A program made the position numbers and the translations under genes. A DNA stretch of 64,000 nucleotides from Narthecium ossifragum. Lineage: Eukaryota; Streptophyta; Magnoliopsida; Dioscoreales; Nartheciaceae. Every line of letters begins with the position of its first letter. The stretch's first letter is position 1. The stretch spans positions 6,825,236 to 6,889,235 of the forward strand of contig OY986966.1 of assembly GCA_963920575.1 (NCBI GenBank), given 5' to 3'. Below, piece after piece: positions 33,341 to 44,380 of this stretch. Below the pieces are notes generated by a model. That model was not told where the DNA came from and ran no database searches. It was given only the letters and a program-made list of their open reading frames with translations.

Positions 33341-33740
33341 ATCATGCTTACACAGCTCAGAAATCGAGCTTGAGCTTAGTTGTTCATCAAAGAATAGAAA
33401 ACCGACAAAATCCGGAAAAAACTTACTAAAATCCGGATAAAACGACTATCAAATCACATGAGGCTTCAATCAGTTACTAAGCATGCATCAAGGAACTAGT
33501 TAGTGCAAAAAAATCCATGAATTAACCAACCAAACCCTAACTTTTACTACCGTGCCGACGGTGCTCGCCTGAGCTCCAGCTTCGTCTTCACGCTAACCTT
33601 CAGTCCTCACTCCCACACTTCCACTTCGGAGAGGGAGAGAGGATAGAGGAGAGAGGAGAGAGGAGAGAGAGGATGAAAGGAGAGAGAGCTAGTAAAAGTA
33701 GCAAGGAAAAGGGCTCTTCTCTTTGCTACCCACATTTCCC
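33341..33740. other. Possible gypsy LTR scrap and GA-rich tract
   Basis: 33341-33600 shares phrases with the inverted Tekay-like LTR near 17230-18100 (cagctcagaaatc; an aaccctaac-then-leader arrangement), so it may be a fragment of such an LTR. 33630-33690 is a gagaggagagagg microsatellite. It lies where the GH17 promoter should be. Confidence 0.35.
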
Positions 33741-33962
33741 ATGCCTCCATCCTCGGAGAAATACATGCTCTCTTTGCTGCAGAGCATGGGTCCTTTGAGT
33801 ACCCTCCTCTCTTCCTTGTTGCTCCTCTTGCTCTCTTGCACCTCCTTCTTCTCCTATGCAGGTATGTACACACATGAGACACCAATGCATGTCCTCTCTC
33901 TCTATTTATATGCTCATGGTATTCTATGCTGTGTTTTGACATGGTGTGTGTATATATATATA

Positions 33963-34437
33963 GGGGCCGGTTCCACGTACACAAAACTTAACACAAATTT
34001 TGACACTAAATCTCAGCCCTTGAAATCAAGGGCTTAGATTAAAACACAATACCATCCTCTCTCTCACCTCCCACTTAAGTTATAGGGTTAACGGGTCGAA
34101 TCCACTTCGGATCCGAAACCCAAACTTAAATCCCCTTCCCCTACTCTCTCTCCCCCCATCGTGATCTACTCCTCCGGTGGTCCGGCCTCCACCACCGCCC
34201 TCCTCTGGCCTCGCCCCAGCCTCCTCTGGCCTCCGCCACCGCCCTCCTCCGGATTCCATTCCCGCCCCGCCCTGCTCTGGCCTCCACCACCGCCCTCCAT
34301 CCCCGGCCCACCCTCCTACGGACTCCACGCTCCGGCCTACTACGGCCTCCGCACATCGCTGCCTTAGACGATCGCCACGACTCCGAGCCCCGATCGTCGC
34401 TCCACTCCACCAAGCCCTCGTCGCCGTCAAGTCCACC
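33963..34437 (+). repeat. Left terminal inverted repeat
   Basis: About 475 bp. Includes a small inner hairpin (cagcccttgaaatcaagggc) and a tract that reads ccgccctcctc repeatedly. Pairs with 36700-37311. Confidence 0.8.
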
Positions 34438-34579
34438 ACCGCCCTCCTCCGGATTCCATTCCCGTCCCGCCCTGCTCTGGCCTCATCCCAGCCAGACTGG
34501 GTCGCCATCACCTTCTCCTCCAAGCTTCAGATACTCAGGGTCTGAGTCTTCGTCGGATGAAACAAGGTCCTTTTTTTTA

Positions 34580-36390
34580 TAAGCTGTCTATCTAATCGAT
34601 GGTTTGACATTCTAGCTTATAGGATATGATTGCACCAAAGAAGGTAGTGACGGGTGGGATGGGCTTCTGTAGGTGGTCTTTAACATGCTCATTTTGCTCG
34701 TGTAGCGACGCCCTTTCATTGTTTGTAGAATTGTCTGTATGTCTGTATGGTTAGTGCTCAACGGCGTTACAGAATTCTGTGTTTTTGTTCTTCTCTATGT
34801 TAGAAATTGACCTGACAGTCTTAAGTGGTTCTATGCTTGCATTTTCTAAGTTTTAAGTGTTTGGAGGCTATGGCGTTTGCTGTGTTGGGTTTTCCGGTTT
34901 CGATTTTGCAAGCTATTCTTTCTAAAATGCTATGTGAATCTTAAAGTGATGTATTTTGGGATTACATTGAAATCAATAAGCTTTTTTGTTTTTTTACCAT
35001 GTATGCTTGTATATTTGATAAGTTGATTTGTGCTGAAATTTCACTATAATAAGTGTGTGCTCCTTGTATAGGCTGAGCAATGGAAGAATCTTTTGATTTA
35101 GATAATTTTGAAGTAGATGATTTTGGTCATGGCAGTGGTTATAAAATATGCAACCCTCAGTAATCTTTGTTTGTACATATCAAAATGTGCGAAAGTTTTC
35201 TTCAATTATGTAATGTCAGAGATCATGTAGAGGCAAAGGAAGAGCTCCATGGAAGGCTGGAAGATCTGGGTACTTTTGATGTCATATGTAGGATTGCTGT
35301 CATCTGGGTTTTTTGTAGCAAGATGAACAATTTTGTACTCAATTAGTATACTAAAACAATTTTTTATTCTAGTCTTTTTTTTTTGGTAGATGCTTATGTC
35401 GTTAGTGCTGGAGGTAATACTGCTGCGTAGCAGCTAAAGTGATTTGTTTGATGATCATCATCATCTTGAGTATTCATACATTATGGTGTGATGTGCTCTT
35501 CTAGGCTATCTTTGATCTTTGGAATAGTTTGTTGGAGATGCATTTCTGCTTCACCGGTCAACATGCTGCTATTTTAGAGTCTTCTGTCCGCTGGTAAAAC
35601 CAAGAGGGGAGTGTGAGAGAAATGCTTGGAAGGAAAAACGCACAGTAATCTTTTTATGGAGTATGACATCATACTGCAAAGCAATCAGATTTTCATAAAG
35701 CTGAAAGAATAGTATGATGATACATAAGCACAACAGCTAGCCATTGTGGTAATCGGCATCTTTTTTTACATCAGTGATCAAAGATGCTCGCATAAAATCC
35801 TCCTCCTAGATGGTGATGTACCCATTTCTCTACAACTGCTGGAGAACCATACCAGGGACTCAATACATTTTCTAAACCCACTGGAGAGTGGTACACGCCA
35901 TCTAAGCTCTCATTAAGCGCACCCTTCTAAGCTCTCATTAAGCGCACCCTCCAGATGAGCTGAAATTTCAGGAACAACGCCATCCCCCCACACTTCTGCT
36001 TGGCCACAAACCAATACCAATGCAATACAACAGTTACTGAGAGCAGAACCAAATATAATCATTCTGACGCACTTGTGCATAAATGCTTTGTCAAGATCCG
36101 AGAATAACATAGCCAGTTGGATGCAAATTGTCATCGTGGGTACATTACGAAATAGCTGATCGAGCGCTAAGTTGGAAATCGTAGACATGAAGATACCTTG
36201 TTGCAGGCAGAGCTGCTTGAATCAAATCAAGGCGTGAGACCTTGGCGACCACTCATCTCGAATCAAATCGCTCAACTCCCCCCACCATGACGTAATCCAG
36301 ACCAAAAACCCACCCAAAAATCTCCAAACAACGCCGCAAACAATGAATCTACACACAAAACTGACCAGAAAGCTCCTACACAGTGCTTCT
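34580..36390. other. Interior of the long-TIR element, no clear gene
   Basis: AT-rich, intron-like. Near 35080 a short frame (MEESFDLDNFEVDDFGHG) follows an AG acceptor-like site; it is unrecognised. A 22-bp tandem duplication (taagctctcattaagcgcac) lies at about 35905-35950. Confidence 0.4.
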
Positions 36391-36640
36391 TCAAGAGATC
36401 GTAGCAGTCAAAGGCCAAAACGCCAGATCGGGAAGTAGATCGGGAAGTACGTGTAGACCAACATCGAATGTTGCAGGGTTGGCGTGCAGGAGATGAGAGC
36501 TCTCCACTGTGCCGCTACTGTTCATGTCTGCCTTTCGCTTGAATGCTTTGAAGAGCCCTCCACCGGTGACCTTGTCGTTTTTGAAACCCATTGTTGCCCA
36601 TAGAGAGCTCTTCGCAGCCTCCTTAGGGTCGTCGATCCAC
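36391..36640 (-). pseudogene. Possible captured host gene fragment inside the long-TIR element
   Basis: The minus strand encodes SSLWATMGFKNDKVTGGGLF, KAFKRKADMNSSGTVESSHL and LHANPATFDVGLHVLPDLL in one frame, ending at a stop. The composition and regularity look like real protein rather than TIR sequence, but I cannot name the family. Capture of gene pieces between TIRs would make this a Pack-MULE. Confidence 0.35.
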
Positions 36641-36699
36641 AGGGTTTGCGACCGGGGCTCGCAGTCGTGGCGATGGGCGGCGTGAACGGCGAAGAGGTG

Positions 36700-37309
36700 G
36701 TTGTGGGCTTGATAGCGAACGAGGGCTTGGTGGAGTGGAACGGCGATCGGGACTCGGAGTCGTGGCGATCGTCTAAGGTGGCGATGTGCGGCATGAGCGG
36801 CGAAGAGGTGGTTAACGGGTGGGTCGGGGATGTGCGGAGGCCGTAGGAGGCTAGAGCGTGGAGTCCGTAGGAGGGTGGGCCGGGGATGGAGGGCGGTGGT
36901 GGAGGCCAGAGCAGGGCAGGACGGGAATGGAATCCGGAGGAGGGCGGTGGCGGAGGCCAAAGGAGACGGGGATGGAGAGCGGAGGAGACCGGGGCGAGGC
37001 CGGAGGAGGGCGGTGGCGGAGGCCAGAGGAGGCGGGGATGGAGAGCGGAGGAGGCCGGGGTGAGGCCAGAGGAGGGTGGTGGTGGAGGCCGGACCACCGG
37101 AGGAGTAGATCACGATGGGGGGAGAGAGAGTAGGGGAAGGGGATTTAAGTTTGGGTTTCGGATCCGAAGTGGATTCGACCCGTTAACCCTATAATTTAAG
37201 TGGAAGGTGAGAGAGGGGATGGTATTGTGTTTTAATCTCAGCCCTTGATTTCAAGGGCTGAGATTCAGTGTCAAAATTTGTGTTAAGTTTTGTGTATGTG
37301 GAACCGGCC

Positions 37310-37311
<2 letters not shown>
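36700..37311 (-). repeat. Right terminal inverted repeat
   Basis: About 610 bp, longer than the left arm because the cctctggcctc tract is expanded here into about four gaggccggaggagggcggtgg-type units. The outer 250 bp is nearly identical to the left arm. Confidence 0.8.

Positions 37312-37350
<39 letters not shown>
37312..37350. repeat. (AT)n microsatellite
   Basis: About 38 bp of alternating AT at the right edge of the long-TIR element and just before the GH17 acceptor. The matching left flank (33949-33962) is also TA-rich. Confidence 0.95.
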
Positions 37351-37352
<2 letters not shown>

Positions 37353-37650
37353 TGTAGCGGGTGGTTCTGTAAGAGTGAATTATAGTCGAGTGACAAACAA
37401 CCTTCCGCTAGCCACGAAGGTGGTGGAGATGCTCAAAGCATAGGGCATTGCCCAGATCAAGCTCTACGACGAAGACGCTAGCGTACTCCACGCCCTGGCC
37501 GACAAGGGCATCCACGTCATGGTGACCATGCCCAACGAGATCCTGGCCTCGGCAGCGTCGCACTCTGCGTTTTCCTTATCATGGGTCCAGCGCAATGTGG
37601 CCGCCTACTACCCCTTCACCCATATCCAGGCCGTCGCTGTAAGAGAATAG

Positions 37651-39104
37651 AGAAAGGCGGGAGAGGCTAAGCTTCGACAAGTCTTCTCATGTATGTCATA
37701 TTATTGGCCTATAAGATGAAGCCACGTGAATGTATATTAATAACATTGGTTCTCCAATAGAAATTCTCCGTTGTTTTTTAATGCATGCCACGCAACGCAT
37801 GACATGTCATGTATATGGAGTGGAGGGCATTGCAGTCTTTTTCCTGGTTTGGGGTATCATTGTGCAAAAAAATAAACTAGGGGATTGATATGTCAAAAGT
37901 TAACTTATGGGGTATCATTTGACAAAAAAATCCGAATATATACGCTCAAAAGGAATGCATGCAGATTATATGATAACAAATGCTACGGGTTGGAGGATAA
38001 GCCATACTTACTCACAGATATGACCAGATACGTGCTGAATTCCTATATTGCATGCATCTGCTGGCTGCTAAAGAGAGGCAGGTGGTGCTTAATAATTTGT
38101 TTCTTCTGACTTATAAGTTTGTCTACACATGGATGCCACACTACAGAAAAAGGGAAAAGTGATCATTTTGAAAAGAGTCTTTTGTACCTATTCTACAAGC
38201 ATGATAGTGTTCGAATATAAATTTAAATGACTAATTAATTTATCTTTCTATGGGTAAATTTTTTTTTTATAAAAATAATTAATAAAATAACATAATACGA
38301 TAGCAGAGTCGGAGAGATCAAATCAAGTTGAGATAAACAACTGCGGGCCTATTGCGGAGGAAAAAAAATATGCAGAGATTCAAGACGCAGGAGTGAAATA
38401 GTCATGATATATGTGGTACCTATTGCATGGATTGAATTCTGTATATATATACAGTTGATCCTACTTGACTTACGTTAAACGCCCATTTGAGATCCAAAAG
38501 CGAATTGACTAAAAACCAGTCTTTGATAATGCCTAATCATGGCATGAGGGAAACTAAAGAACACAAATTAAAATACCATGATTAGCAATTAAGCATACAT
38601 CCATAGCCTTCTTTTAGCTTTCTTATTGCCTTCAAATCACCCATCATATGTAAACAGTGGAGAGTCCTTGGATTGAACGCCATCCTTTTTAAAGATGAAA
38701 TTATGCCCATCACCAGATTTCTTGGTCGTCAGATGGAGACATGGTTCAATAGTTATAATCTCCAGGGATCCAAATCACAACGGCTATCGAGTCCCCTCTT
38801 GCTCTTCCATCCCCACTGTCCAATCATTGTTCCTATCATCTCCGTAGCTCTCCACCCCCACCCTCTCTTTATCTTATATTTCCACCATCTTTTAAAGGCT
38901 TTACCTCTCTGCCATGCACCAATCCAAGAGAAAGCTAAAGTAAACCATCGTGCTTCACACTCCAGAAGGCTAACAAGGCCATGAGAAGAGGAGGATCGGC
39001 CCGTTGATTAGGGCGGGAGTAGCAGCCCAATATTCTAAAGCGCCTCGGAACCAGCTGAGCTTATCGGCTATGGGCTGTGCTTATCTGTCTCCTACGATGG
39101 AAGT
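37651..39104. other. Intergenic, nothing firmly recognised
   Basis: AT-rich. A 103-codon frame at 38673-38984 has no recognisable domain. A small inverted pair (acgatggaagtaag and its near complement ttccatcgta) sits at 39094-39123, at the edge of the duplicated block. Confidence 0.4.
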
Positions 39105-39214
39105 AAGTTGATTCCATCGTAATTGGTGTAATGTTTACTGTTTTTCTTTAATTTACTCCAGTAGATCTCTGCATCTAGTATAGACTTAGGAACAAAGTCT
39201 TCTTAATTGAGACT

Positions 39215-39434
39215 TGTTAGGATCTATAAGGGAGGAGGAAGAAGAAGAAGCAAGCACAGGCACAAAATTTACGTGGTTCACCCCAGAATAGGGCTACGTC
39301 CACGGAGTCGCTGGAGGTTTATAACTACCCCTATCAACAGGTCGATCCCCGCCAGGGCGCTGCCCCGGACCCCGTCAGCTTTGCGTAGTGCTTCATGGTT
39401 GAGTTTGGAACAATCAGGCTCCACAAACTCAACA
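39215..39434 (-). repeat. 3' LTR of the copia element, with internal deletion
   Basis: Matches the 5' LTR at both ends but lacks the middle 124 bp between gagtcgct and aactacccctatcaac. The polypurine tract before it reads ccaagtgggggaat on the minus strand. Confidence 0.9.
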
Positions 39435-39531
39435 ATTCCCCCACTTGGAGATTGATTCAAAGGAACCTGCTTCAATCAGCTTCATTTGCTTTAAAAAAAA
39501 CAAACACTCACAGCGACTCATGCCTCCAACT

Positions 39532-40136
39532 TCAAGCTTGAAGATCAAGAGAAACTGAACAGATGTTCAGCTTCTCTATCGTAACTATCTTGGTTAACAT
39601 ATATGCAGGATTTTCACTAGTGTGGATATTCTCAAGAATAACTTTCCCATCTTCCAGAAGTGATCGTATGAAGTGATACCTGATGTCAATATGCTTCGTT
39701 CTAGCATGATATGCTGAATTCTTTGCGAGATGACTTGCACTCTGACTATCACTGTATAGTCTACAATCAACTTGCTCGTTACCTAACTCTTTCATGAAAG
39801 TCTGAAGCCATATCATCTCGTTGCAAGCCTCTGCCATTGCTGTATACTCTGCTTCTGTTGTTTAAAGAGAAACTATCTTCTGCAATATTGAGACCCAGCT
39901 TACTGCACCAGCACCCAATGTAACACATAACCAGTAGTGCTCTTCCTGCTGTCCATGTCGCATGCTAGATCGACATCAACATATCCATGTAATTTAATGT
40001 CTGACCCTCCAAAGCACAAAGCCATACCTGTAGTACCTTTTAGATATCTAAGAATCCACTTTACGGCACTCCAATGCTCCTTACCTGGGTTGGTCATAAA
40101 CCTGCTCACTACTCCCACTGCATGAGCAATATCTGG
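39532..40136 (-). pseudogene. Copia RNase H
   Basis: PDIAHAVGVVSRFMTNPGKE leads into WSAVKWILRYLKGTTGMALC and GYVDVDLACDMDSRKSTTGY (acidic residues), then EACNEMIWLQTFMKEL and YSDSQSASHLAKNSAYHART. One frame change near 39860-39900 separates the two halves. Confidence 0.8.
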
Positions 40137-41282
40137 TCACGTGCAACCCATAGCATACATTAAACTCCCAATTGTTGATGCATATGGTACCTTGGACATG
40201 TACTCCCACTCATCCTCTGTCGTCGCGCCTTGTGTAACAGATAGTTTGAAATGACCTGCCAATGGTGTACGAACAGGAGTAGCATTATCCATATTAAATC
40301 TCTTAAGTACCTTCTCAATATATTCAGCCTGCGACAACTTCAACTTTCCTTTCGCTCTGTCTCTGCTAATTCTCATCCCAAGGATTTGATTTGCAGCACC
40401 TAAATCCTTCATTTCAAACTCCTTTGAGAGCGCCTTCTTCAAGTTTGAAATCTCTTTCATGTCGGATCCTGCAACCAACATGTCATCCACATACAAGAGC
40501 AATATAATATATGAAGTCTTAAAATTCTTGAAATAACAACAGTGATCAGAATGACATCTCTTGTACCCATTGGTACTCATAAACCCATCAAATCTAATAT
40601 ACCATTGCCTTGGTGCCTGCTTTAAACCATACAAGCTTTTCTTCAATTTGCATACAAGCTTCTCTTCCCTTGCTGTAATATATCCCTATGGCTGATGCAT
40701 ATAAATGTCCTCTTCCAAATTTCCATGTAGAAAAGCTGTCTTTACATCTAATTGTTCAAGATGTAAATTCTCTACGGCCACAATACTCAAAACAGATCTT
40801 ATGGTAGTCAATTTAACAACAGGAGCAAATATCTCAATATAGTCAATACCTGCCTTCTGCTTGAAACCTTTAACAACTAACCTTACCTTGTATCGTTTCG
40901 ATCCATCACTCTCTCCTTTCAGTCTGTAGACCCATTTGTTGTGTAAAGCCTTCTTCCCTTCAGGCAGCTCAACCAAATCCCATGTCTGATTTGCCGCAAG
41001 AGACTTCATCTCATCATCCATGGCCAACTTCCATTTTCTTTGGGCGTCGACCTGCAAGGCTTCTTCATAACTTTCAGGTTCATCATTATCAGTTAGCAAT
41101 AGATAATGCAAAAAAGGAGAGTAATGTGAAGGAGGTCTTCTAACCGCAATAGGAGGAGTTTGCGGTTCTTCCTGTTCTTCCACTGCCTTTGATTTAACCA
41201 TACTACCATCATTGATCTCCTCTAATTCAACATAATCAGGTTCTACGTCCTTTTCAACCTGATTATTCCAATCCTTATACAT
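40137..41282 (-). pseudogene. Copia reverse transcriptase
   Basis: Covers the linker and RT: LHNKWVYRLKGE, YKVRLVVKGFKQKAGIDYIE, VLSIVAVENLHLEQLDVKTA and the catalytic LLLYVDDMLVAGSD at about 40490. A TAG at about 40683 lies in HQP-stop-GY (family: Q/E). A TGA at 40137 replaces Arg in the GCTRPDIAHA phrase. Both are single transitions. Confidence 0.85.
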
Positions 41283-41361
41283 AACTTTTTCATTGAATAT
41301 AACATCCCTTCTTCTGATAATTTTTCTATTCTCATGATCATAAAAACGATAACCAAAATTA

Positions 41362-42117
41362 TCAACACCATACCCATATGAAACTGCATTTTCTAGACTT
41401 AGGATCTAGCTTGGATCTATCAGCAGAGTCAACATGAACACATGAAGTGCAACCAAAGACTTTAAGATGTGACAAGTTTACCTCCTTTCCTGTCCAAGCT
41501 TCTTCTGGTAGTCCATAGTCCAGTGCAACCGAAGGGCCTCTGTTTATCAGGTAAACTTCGATACTCACAGCATCCGCCCAAAACTGTTTTGGCAATCCAG
41601 CATGAATTCTCATACTTTTGGCACGCTCCATAATGGTTCTATTCATTCTCTCAGCGACATTGTTTTGCTGCGGAGTTCTTGGAACAGTCTTCTGTCTCTT
41701 GATTCCATTTTCTGCACAGTACTCATCAAACTCATCACTGCAATATTCACCTCCATTGTCTGATCTAAGACATTTCAACTTTGTACCTGCCTCATTCTCA
41801 ACCAAAGCTTTTCGCTTCTTGAAAACATTAAATACCTCATATTTATGTTTCAAAAAATAGACCCAAAGCTTTCTACTAGTATCATCAATGAATGTGACAA
41901 AGTAGAGTGAGTTTCCAATAGAAGATACTTTGGTTGGACCCCAAACATCGGTATGCACAAGCTCCAATTTTTCTGCCTTGGGCCTCCTTCCAACCTTTGA
42001 GAAACTGACCTTCCTCTGCTTCCCATAGATGCAGTCTTCACAGAAATCCAAATCAACTGATTTCAAGTCCGGTAGTTTCCCTTTCGAGAGCATCATCTGC
42101 ATTCCCTTCTCACTCAT
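41362..42117 (-). pseudogene. Copia integrase
   Basis: Zinc-binding start (LGHMSEKGMQML, CEDCIYGKQRKVSF), then the catalytic core with HTDVWGP (first Asp), FIDDTSRKLWVYFLK (second Asp region) and PQQNNVAERMNRTI (Glu). The C-terminal part (LSHLKVFGCTSCVHV) is present. A frameshift near 41380 breaks the phrase before the linker to RT. Confidence 0.85.
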
Positions 42118-42135
42118 ATGTCCAAGTCTGCAATG

Positions 42136-42560
42136 TCATGTGCTCGCATCCACATCTGATGATGCAACTGAGATAGAATGGTTAGTACCAGAAGCGACAT
42201 AAAGAGTTCCTTCTTTCTTACCCTGAGCAACAACCATAGCTCCATTGATGATCTTCCATGAAGTATTGGTGAAGCTTGTCTTCAACCCTGATTCTACGAG
42301 TTGACCAACTGAAATAAGATTTCTCTTGAGACCTGGAACGTGTCTTACATCCTTCAATTTCAGTTCAGTCCCATCTAAAAGCTTCATCTGTACTTCACCT
42401 ATGCCAACAATACTACAAGGCTCATCATCACCAAGGTAAACATTACCAAAATTTCCCTTCACATAATTATTTAGAAATTTCATATTCGAGGTAGCATGAA
42501 AAGAAGCTCCAGAATCTATAATCCATGATTTAGATCGATTATCTAAAGAAAGGATTAAAG
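42136..42560 (-). pseudogene. Copia aspartic protease
   Basis: Contains the active-site phrase IDSGASFHAT at about 42510, followed by NYVKGNFGNVYLGDDEPCSI and LKDVRHVPGLKRNLISVGQL, all standard for copia proteases. It joins the GAG-pre-integrase motif across a TGA at about 42135 that again replaces Trp in the expected WHCRLGHMS phrase. Confidence 0.85.
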
Positions 42561-42599
42561 CATCACAACCATCATTAGAAAGGTTTACCGTATCATTAA

Positions 42600-43248
42600 C
42601 GTTCTCTGATTGCTTCTTGCGATCTCTGCAATCTCGCCGGAAGTGACCTTTCTTCCCACAGTGTCAGCAACCATCTCCCTTTCCCTGGAGAGGTCTCGAC
42701 TTGCTCTTGTTTCTAAACTTCGATCTACCATGATTATTTTTGCTCCACCTCTTTGACGATCTACCTCTTTCTTCTATATTCAATGCACTCCCGGATGTCT
42801 CCTCCGAAAGCCCCGATGATTTCCTGCGTGCCTCTTCGCTCAAAAGAACACCAACAACATCATAAAAATCTAGCTTTCCTGACTCCGATGAGTTGCTCAC
42901 AGCCATTACCAAGCCACCCCAGCTTTCAGGTAATCCAGACAAGATCACAAGAGCCCTGATCTCGCTATCGAATACTATATCTACGGATTCCAACTGAGCA
43001 ATAATTGTGTTGAACTCGTTCACATATTGAGCCACACTACCACCATCAGACATCTTCATGTTGAACAATCTTTTCAGTAGAAAAACCTTATTCGACGCAG
43101 AAGGTTTCTCGTACATCTTCGAGACGGTTGCCATCAGATCTGCAGTCGTCTTCTGCTTCGAGATGTTGAATGCTACGGATGCGGCCAACGTGAGACGGAT
43201 CGCACCTAGGGCTTTTCTATCAAGAATCACCCAATCATTATCCTCCAT
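42600..43248 (-). pseudogene. Copia gag (UBN2 type) with CCHC knuckle broken by a stop
   Basis: From MEDNDWVILDRKALGAI the UBN2/gag core is clear: LMATVSKMYEKPSASNKVFL, GGSVAQYVNEFNTIIAQLE, and LVILSGLPESWGGLV. Then comes an Arg/Lys-rich linker and a knuckle, C-stop-HCGKKGHFRRDC, in which the stop TGA replaces the usual Trp codon TGG. Gag packages element RNA. Apart from this one change the region is open. Confidence 0.85.
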
Positions 43249-43384
43249 ATGATTGATAGAGATTGATAGAGATCCTTTTCATAAAGATAATCTTCCATCT
43301 GCATCTTTCAAAATCCGAAGTTCTGTCCATTGAACTTCTCGATCTTCACCTTTCCTTCTTCCATCATCGCTCCCACTGAACCTC

Positions 43385-43396
43385 GCTCTGATACCA
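43385..43396 (-). promoter_or_regulatory. Primer-binding site of the copia element
   Basis: TGGTATCAGAGC on the minus strand, two bases inside the 5' LTR; complementary to the initiator tRNA-Met end. Confidence 0.9.
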
Positions 43397-43398
43397 CT

Positions 43399-43742
43399 TG
43401 TTAGGATCTATAAGGGAGGAGGAAGAAGAAGAAGCAAGCACAGACACAAGATTTACGTGGTTCACCCCAAAATAGGGCTACGTCCACGGAGTCGCTAAAT
43501 GTTTTTCACTATCTCAGAGGCAAAGAGCCAATTACAAGTTACAATGACGGCCACCCATACACACCCTCATATCCTAGGGTTTCGGCACATAGGGTATAGA
43601 AAATTACATAAACTACCCCTATCAACATATCTTCAAATCCGTTTTTGTTCAAATCCCCGCCGGGGCGCTGCCCCGGACCCCGTCAGCTCTGCGTAGTGCG
43701 TCATGGTCGAGTCCGGAACGATCAGACTTCACAAACTCAACA
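43399..43742 (-). repeat. 5' LTR of the copia element
   Basis: Minus-strand start TGTTGAGTTTGTG, end CCTAACA. Full length, 344 bp. Confidence 0.9.
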
Positions 43743-44380
43743 AGACAGATAAAGACCTTTCTTAAAATCATTCCAATTGACAAACATCACGCACCTGCCC
43801 ATCCATTTACCCTCATTGGGTAAATTTTATAGCAACACTAATATGCGGCTCAACTTAATGCATTTGAAGTGACCATTTCTGATTTCCTTCTTGTTCACCT
43901 CATCCTTAATTGATCCATCGGCTCAATGTGAGTCATTTCAAGCTTTCTTCCAAAACACATGATTGTGTTGGTTAGTTGGTGTGTCAGTTGCTAAAGGCCA
44001 TGGAATGACTAGTCCACATAAAATGTGAAATATATGCTAGCAATGTAATCAACAATGAGCCTTCTCCACGCGTATGAAACCTACCCCTTAGCTGCATAGG
44101 TTTATATTGAGACACCACAATGTCATTAGTAACCAAGCTTATCTTATACAAATATGGTGTTGTCTCGGCTGTCACAACAAAGATGTTCTTCATTTTTAGA
44201 TGCACATAATTGAACTCTGAAAGCAAACTACAACAAAAACACTACGAACACAACAAAGAATTGCAGACAAGAAAATTTCAATAAGATGCCATTAGAAATA
44301 AACAGTACAGTACGTAAACAATCCAAGACATGAGACGCATGCACGAAGCATCGTTGAGACCTCCATTCAGAAATTAAAGC

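Larger units (their letters stand above)
33963..37311. mobile_element. Long-TIR DNA transposon (Mutator-like or fold-back) in the GH17 intron
   Basis: The ends are inverted copies: GGGGCCGGTTCCAC at 33963 and its complement at 37311. Inverted similarity continues for about 470-600 bp with only a few mismatches in the first 250 bp. Both flanks are (TA)n, so a 9-bp atatatata duplication fits but cannot be proven. Long TIRs and a G-rich tip suggest a Mutator-like element. There is no transposase, so it is non-autonomous. Inner parts look like captured host sequence (see 36391-36640). Pro-rich frames in the TIRs on both strands are by-products of GC-rich sequence. Confidence 0.8.
33741..37650 (+). 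pseudogene. GH17 glucan endo-1,3-beta-glucosidase pseudogene, two exons
   Basis: Exon 1 (33741-33861) encodes a signal peptide (LSTLLSSLLLLLLSCTSFFS) and ends at a good donor (gcag then gtatgt). Exon 2 starts at 37358 after tttgtag; the splice keeps the frame and gives GGSVRVNYSRVTNNLPLATK, the N-terminus of plant GH17 enzymes (consensus GVNYGR). The family hydrolyses beta-1,3-glucan outside the cell in defence and wall turnover. An in-frame TAG at 37441 (probably from CAG) breaks the protein. The frame ends at 37648 at the AVAV-E motif that holds the proton-donor Glu, so about two thirds of the enzyme is missing. The intron position is usual for GH17 genes. The intron is swollen by a 3.35-kb transposable element. 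Confidence 0.85.
39215..43742 (-). mobile_element. Ty1/copia retrotransposon (Tork/TNT1-like), degenerate
   Basis: 4528 bp with LTRs of 344 bp (5', 43399-43742) and 220 bp (3', 39215-39434), TG..CA ends and a primer site. Gene order is gag, protease, integrase, RT, RNase H, as in copia. The five-base flanks are TGTCT and AGTCT (minus-strand reading), a target duplication with one change. The paralogous empty site at 3492-3496 has a single TGTCT. The 3' LTR lacks about 124 bp present in the 5' LTR. Coding regions carry several stops and a frameshift, so the copy is inactive. Confidence 0.9.

Noticed and set aside
34177..34545. Pro-rich open frames in the TIRs of the long-TIR element (also 36522-37097 and the Gly/Arg-rich frames opposite)
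   Set aside because: They mirror each other in the inverted arms, come from a GC-rich repeat (cctctggcctc), and have no domain or start context.
37358..37650. Functional GH17 exon using a donor at the gtaaga at 37639
   Set aside because: An in-frame TAG already interrupts the exon at 37441, and GH17 genes normally have no intron at that place.
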